DNA of 64,000 nt from Otatea glauca (Eukaryota > Streptophyta > Magnoliopsida > Poales > Poaceae). This document shows, piece after piece, positions 59,861-64,000 of this stretch. The DNA is taken from contig JAYEVK010000410.1 of the NCBI GenBank assembly GCA_036346275.1, positions 175,837 through 239,836 of the forward strand, read 5' to 3'. Within the stretch, counting starts at the first letter, position 1; each line of letters starts with the position of its first letter. The notes under the pieces are model-generated. The model did no database searches. It was not told the DNA's origin and saw only the letters and a list, made by a program, of their open reading frames with translations. The position numbers were made by a program, and so were the translations under genes.

Positions 59861-60129
59861 TTCTCTGTCGCTGCTTCAAACGGCGACAGAGTTCTTCGCT
59901 ATTTCAAATGACGACACAAAGTCTGTCGGTTTTTTAATCTGACAGACTCTTTGTCGATGCAGAGTCTGTCCTATCCAAATGGCGATGAAGTCGTCTGTCG
60001 CCATTTGAAATGGCGACAGACTTTCTGTCGCCATTTGAAATGACGACAACTGGGTAGTTTTGTAATTTTTTTTTCGGCATATTATTTTTGTAAAATAGAA
60101 TAAAAATAGTATTATTTAAAAAAAAATTC
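59861..60129 (-). repeat. Right TIR of MULE-B
   Basis: Inverse of the left TIR. Palindromic GTCGCC...GGCGAC units lie between 59866 and 60050, then the AT-rich terminus ends ...AAATTC at 60129, followed by the TSD copy. Confidence 0.85.
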
Positions 60130-60755
60130 ACAAGCTACTGTGCACAAAATTGTGTTTTCTGTTTTATATTTATCAGAGAACTTATATCTTACTAAAACTT
60201 TTTGAAATTTTTTTCTGAGTTTATCTTGACAATATAAGCCTTCAGTAAAAATTTAAGTTTAATATATTTTGTATTTAATTTATAAAAATTCTGACATTCT
60301 GATTCTTTGATTTTAAAAAATTCTGTTTTTGAATTTTTGAATATATTAAAAATAATTATTTATTTTAAATATTTTTACTGTTTTTGACTATATCCAGGGT
60401 GAATATAATATAAAAATTTTCACATCAAATTTATGGCAATTTAATTCTGACATAATTACTATTACTAGTCATGATTCATTAATTAGGCATTTATTGTATA
60501 TAATGATTACTTGGATTTTTTTAAAAATTCAGAAGTAGTATTATAGAGATCTCTCAAGATTAGGCAGGGATTTTATAAATTTTATTAACATAAGCTTTTA
60601 TTATTGTTATTCATCTATTACTTATAAAGATTTTTTTATTAGAGCAAAATCAAGGAAAATTCAAAAAAATCAGAAAATGCGGAAAAAGCATTAATAAATA
60701 TAATTAAATTATAAAATTTAATTTTTTACTTTATTTTAATTTTTGGGATGTTACA
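60130..60755 (-). other. U3 start of the long solo LTR right of MULE-B
   Basis: Very AT-rich (TTTAAAAAT-type words) and without genes. It is the first about 620 bp of the minus-oriented LTR and ends at the TGTAACATCCC terminus on the minus strand. Confidence 0.6.
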
Positions 60756-60760
60756 GAGGA

Positions 60761-60880
60761 GCAACTCGGTGCACGCCGGTTGTTCGACGAAATGTCGGTC
60801 CATCACTCTAAGGAGGTGCTTTAGCAGGTATTCGATGCCTATGGTGCGGAGAATGCATTCCAACAGTACAACAGTTTCAT
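60761..60880 (+). pseudogene. Continuation of interrupted LTR-element gag fragment
   Basis: Encodes QLGARRLFDEMSVHHSKEVL and, after one stop, VFDAYGAENAFQQYNS, continuing the frame left at 48920. Family not determined. Confidence 0.45.
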
Positions 60881-61485
60881 CTAGTTCCACTAGGTTTCAT
60901 CTATATTCACCAGGTTTCAAAAGAAATCCAAACGTGTTTCGATAAATTTCATTGGGTGTTAAAGATAAAACTTATAGTTTCATCCAGTTTTAAATTTGAA
61001 ACTTGATTAAAGATGACTTTTAGAAGAATTTCAAAAGACAAAGTTAAAAGTTTAGAGCACGTTTTGTAGGTTCAAAAAAATCAAATGAGTTTCTAAGGTT
61101 TCATCATGTTTCAACAAAATTTCATTGGGTTTCAAATATGAAACAAATAAATTTCGTCCAGCTTCAGATATGAAAGTTGATCAAAGAAATGAGTTTCAAA
61201 AGAACTTCAACGAAGTTTAAAAAAACAAAATTCAAAGTTTCAAAGAACGTTTCACATATTTCAAAAAAGTTTCAAAATAGGTTTCATAAGGTTCCAACAA
61301 ACTTCAATGAGTTTCAAATCGGAAACTGTTTCATCTAGTTTCAAATATGAAACTTGATTAAAAACAAGTCTAAGAAAAATTTGAACTAAGTTCTAAAAAG
61401 TAAACTTCAAACTTTTAGAGAGTTTTAACAAGTTTCGTAGGGGATTTCGTAAGTTTCATCCAAGTATCAAAAGGAAACATCAAAT
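60880..61485 (+). repeat. Degenerate tandem repeat, about 180-bp unit, GTTTCA-rich
   Basis: The marker GTTTCATC(C/T)AGTTT(C/T)AAAT(A/T)TGAAAC(T)TGAT with following A-rich text recurs near 60982, 61158 and 61340, spaced about 180 bp. Within each unit GTTTCA is repeated many times. Confidence 0.6.
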
Positions 61486-62290
61486 TTCAGAAAAAGTTAG
61501 AGAGCCACCAGGGATCTTGTCGGTGAGCCGCACACTATCGAGCTCCACCACCATCGTGCCCATGTGGGGCGCAGTCGGCTCCTGCCTCCTCCTCCGCTTG
61601 CAGTCTCCGTCTCTGGCAGCCGCCACCGCGGCGTGTGCTCTCCGTCACCTTCGCCTCTTCTCGCCGCCACCGACCTTGTCAGCCAAGGCGAAGGAGGCAC
61701 GATGCCAAGTGCGGCTTTTGGGGGTCGGGGCGCTCAAGTGGCGTCTGCGGGTCGAGGTGGCTAGCTAAGGGGAGTTCATCGACACCAGTGTGGAGGCTGA
61801 CGCGGCGTGCACGCACATCGAGGCGGAGGATGATGTTGGCATCATGCTGCTCTCTCGGGACAAGGCCTACATGCAGCCAAGGTGGGAAAGCTGGTGGTTG
61901 TGTGGTTCAGGTGACTTCACTTTTGGATAAGAATCGATAGTAGTCAGGAATTGTCGGGGATCGGCCACCCTGACACGTGGCCCCCCCGGGGGGGCTTTGA
62001 GCAGCCCTCCTCTAAGATCGGGACTGCTCCTCGCCTCGGTGGAGAAGTTCCTGACCGCCACCGAGCACCAATCGGATCGCTCGAGCCGTGCTCCAACCAA
62101 AGGTCCCGCAAGGCCATAAAGGAGCTCTTCCCCGACCTAGCCGACCGCCCCAAGCTCTTTCCCGACCTAGCGGGGCGTTCAACCTTCATCACGCATCGAC
62201 CACTCAGTCCGATCCTGCCTCCGCCTCGGCCTCCGACCTTTAACCAACCCGATCCTGGCCTCCGCACAAGGGTCAAGCATCGGGCCCTAA
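61486..62290. other. Unclassified, probably TE-derived
   Basis: A GC-rich stretch with short overlapping ORFs. Bases 61790-61880 encode HIEAEDDVGIMLLSRDKAYM in one frame, which could be a gag continuation. 61955-62200 has a CCACCCTGACACGTGGCC word and duplicated (T)TCCCCGACCTAG words. No confident call. Confidence 0.3.
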
Positions 62291-64000
62291 ATGCAGCGGA
62301 ATAAAATATCGATGACCTTTAACCACGATATTCAATGTCCAACGATCGCGAGTGTCCGTATTCAATCCGGATAATCCGATTATCCGGATTGTCCGGGTTC
62401 AGGATTCTGACATCTCGGATTGAGGATCTCAAGAGAGATTTTAAATCCCGCAATTTTTCAACAATCTACTTGAACACAAAAGATCTTAGTGATGTCAAAA
62501 TTGAGGGTATAGAAGATCCGAGCCAAACACAACAAAATTTCAACCCTCTTCCTCCTTGTTGCACAAATGCACTCACGGTTTCACTCCTTTGATTCCTTCC
62601 TTACTGAGGCGTGAACCTGCCTTCACAAACTTCCCACGCCAACCACACAAAGCTCCGTGGCTCAGAGGCGACCTCCTAGCCGCCTAGGAGTCCTCAACCC
62701 CAAGAGTAACAAATGCTCACGAAGAACAAACTTAGAGATGAAATCAAGTGCTCAACCAACTCAAATCTCACTCCCCAAACTCTTCCCAACCCTTCACAAG
62801 GGGATCACTTAGATCTAAGGGTAAAAGCTCCTCAAAGCCCCACACACCTCCTCAAAATCCACTCCAAAACCTCTTCAAAAGAGGGAGGAAGGGCTATAAA
62901 TAGAACTCCCCAAAACTAGCCGTTACTGGGCAAAGTCATGCGCACAACCGAGACTCCGATTTCAACCGGAGCACTCCTGATTGACTGAGAAAGGCTAACA
63001 GAGACCCAACCCGAGAGTCCGGATAAATGTCCGGATACTCCTGATATCTCGTGATAGTCCGGACTAACTCCGGATAGTCCGAATCAAGACTGAGCAAACT
63101 CGATTTAAAACGAGCATAACTTTTGACTCCTGGACCGATTTCAGAGATTTGGACCTCCGAAAGCTAAGAACGAGGGCTACACAACCAACAAGATCTCACT
63201 ATCCAAAACTCAAAGGATAACCACAGATTTCACAAAGAAATCAAGAGAGACCTACAACCCTCACTTCTCCGCACTACCAACACCACTCTCTTCTAAGATT
63301 CACAAGGATGGATCACTTGAGCACTTGACACATCTAAAAGTCATTCGACATCGTGATCCCTCTAATAGTACGGCAATCCTTAGACTCAAATTAAATCAAA
63401 GATAATATAAGTCTAGAACTAGTCACTTACCGCTCTTCTTTCTTGATGTCGATGCATGAAGACCTTCACCATATAATTGATGACATCTTTCGCTTTGTCC
63501 AACCTCGACTGATTCACCTCATGAGACTCTCGCCCTATCAACCTGACTTGATCATCCTCTCTCGACGATCTCCACGCCAAGTTGCTCTTGACTTAGTCCT
63601 CGCCTCTTGGTGACACCGCCGCCTTGTTGACCTCGCTAATGATCATCCTCCAAGATACCTTGGTCATCATATGTACGACGGACCTAATTCTTTCCAAACT
63701 ACTCATGAAAGACATTAGTCCCAAAACTCAATGGATATGAATAAGTTGATATTTGTGAGCTTAGTTGATTACAACAAGTGTTTCATATAAAGAAGCACAA
63801 TATAAATGGAAACACTTGACATAAGAAATGTTCTCTACTAAGTACATCATGATGAATATGTAATTGATCTATATGCACTAGAGAGATATATAATTGCCAA
63901 TAGGATGAATCAATTAAATCATGGCAAGGATCACAGACTTTACTTAAATAAAGCACATGATAGAATATACACTAATTGTACATGTGCAAATAATATTTGG
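62291..64000 (-). mobile_element. Partial long LTR (Copia SIRE/Maximus-like), minus orientation, runs off window
   Basis: On the minus strand it shares with the 6412-9842 LTR the block GCCGTACTATTA(A)GAGGG (plus 63350-63370) and TTTGCCCA..AACGGCTAG just before the TATA box. The TATA box is TATTTATAG on the minus strand (plus 62894-62902). Upstream of it (plus 62940-63090) is a cluster of TCCGGA-containing inverted repeats. The left boundary near 62291 is not fixed by a TSD, and the right end is outside the window. Confidence 0.5.

Larger units (their letters stand above)
53125..60129 (+). mobile_element. Complete MULE transposon, copy B, 7,005 bp, with 10-bp TSD
   Basis: Both ends carry the same inverted sequence (left starts GAATTTTTTTT, then AATAATACTATTTTTATTC and so on; right is its inverse). 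They are flanked by a perfect 10-bp direct repeat ACAAGCTACT (53115-53124 and 60130-60139), within the 8-11 bp expected for Mutator elements. The ends run inward into palindromic subterminal repeats (left to about 53420, right from about 59860). Inside are a decayed MURA gene and a decayed GRF-like gene. The PMD gene seen in copy A is deleted. Confidence 0.9.
48921..60755 (-). mobile_element. Long solo LTR (about 4.8 kb without nested MULE), Gypsy type, minus orientation
   Basis: On the minus strand it begins TGTAACATCCCAAAA (from 60755) and ends GGTCGCTACA (48921). It is flanked by AAGGA (48916-48920) and GAGGA (60756-60760), a 5-bp TSD with one mismatch, and it splits a gag frame. A minus-strand TATA box (CTATAAAAGCC, about 52614-52624) precedes a pyrimidine-rich leader, so U3 lies toward 60755 and R/U5 toward 48921. 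No pol is present. Subtracting the 7,005-bp MULE and its 10-bp duplication leaves about 4,820 bp. Confidence 0.7.

Noticed and set aside
61497..62304. Possible GC-rich host gene
   Set aside because: Frames overlap, no conserved motif beyond one weak gag-like stretch, and the region lies between TE remnants.

Overview
The window is nuclear DNA of a grass (Poaceae). It has one large intron-rich host gene set in nested transposable elements of plant type: MULEs with SWIM-finger transposases and plant-mobile-domain genes, a Tat-lineage Ty3/Gypsy element, Copia elements, Tourist-like MITEs and very long solo LTRs. Species cannot be named from sequence alone.

Layout. 1-6298: right part of a MULE (copy A) with the C-terminus of a MURA transposase, a decayed plant-mobile-domain (PMD) gene and a decayed gene with a GRF-like zinc finger. 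6299-about 16735: decayed Tat-lineage Gypsy element with sense pol and an antisense PMD/coiled-coil gene. Its RT is split by a 3,431-bp solo LTR (6412-9842, TSD ACACC). 16740-17955: no gene seen. 17956-43048, minus strand: UTP20, the SSU-processome HEAT-repeat scaffold. I resolve 31 exons summing to 8,085 nt, an open frame for 2,694 residues. Its introns hold a Copia element (23112-28209), a SINE-like module, MITEs and a minisatellite. 43049-43300: its promoter, with a telo-box and a site II-like motif. 43300-48333: TE-derived and MITE-rich DNA. 48334-61000: a three-level nest. An LTR/gag fragment is split by a roughly 4.8-kb minus-oriented solo LTR (48921-60755), which is split by a complete 7,005-bp MULE (copy B, 53125-60129) with a perfect 10-bp TSD. 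60880-64000: a tandem repeat, unclassified DNA and part of another long LTR on the minus strand.

The only gene likely to serve the host is UTP20. Everything else recognised is mobile-element DNA with broken coding regions.

The most unusual signal is in the 6412-9842 LTR. About 20 inverted repeats share a constant 7-nt loop, ATGTGTT, while the stems differ and stay complementary. A second palindrome array (ACCGGCC words) precedes the LTR TATA box. The related minus-strand LTR at the right edge has a comparable array built from a different word (TCCGGA). Other points of note: PMD genes come from two TE classes in one window, and the two MULE copies differ by loss of the PMD gene.
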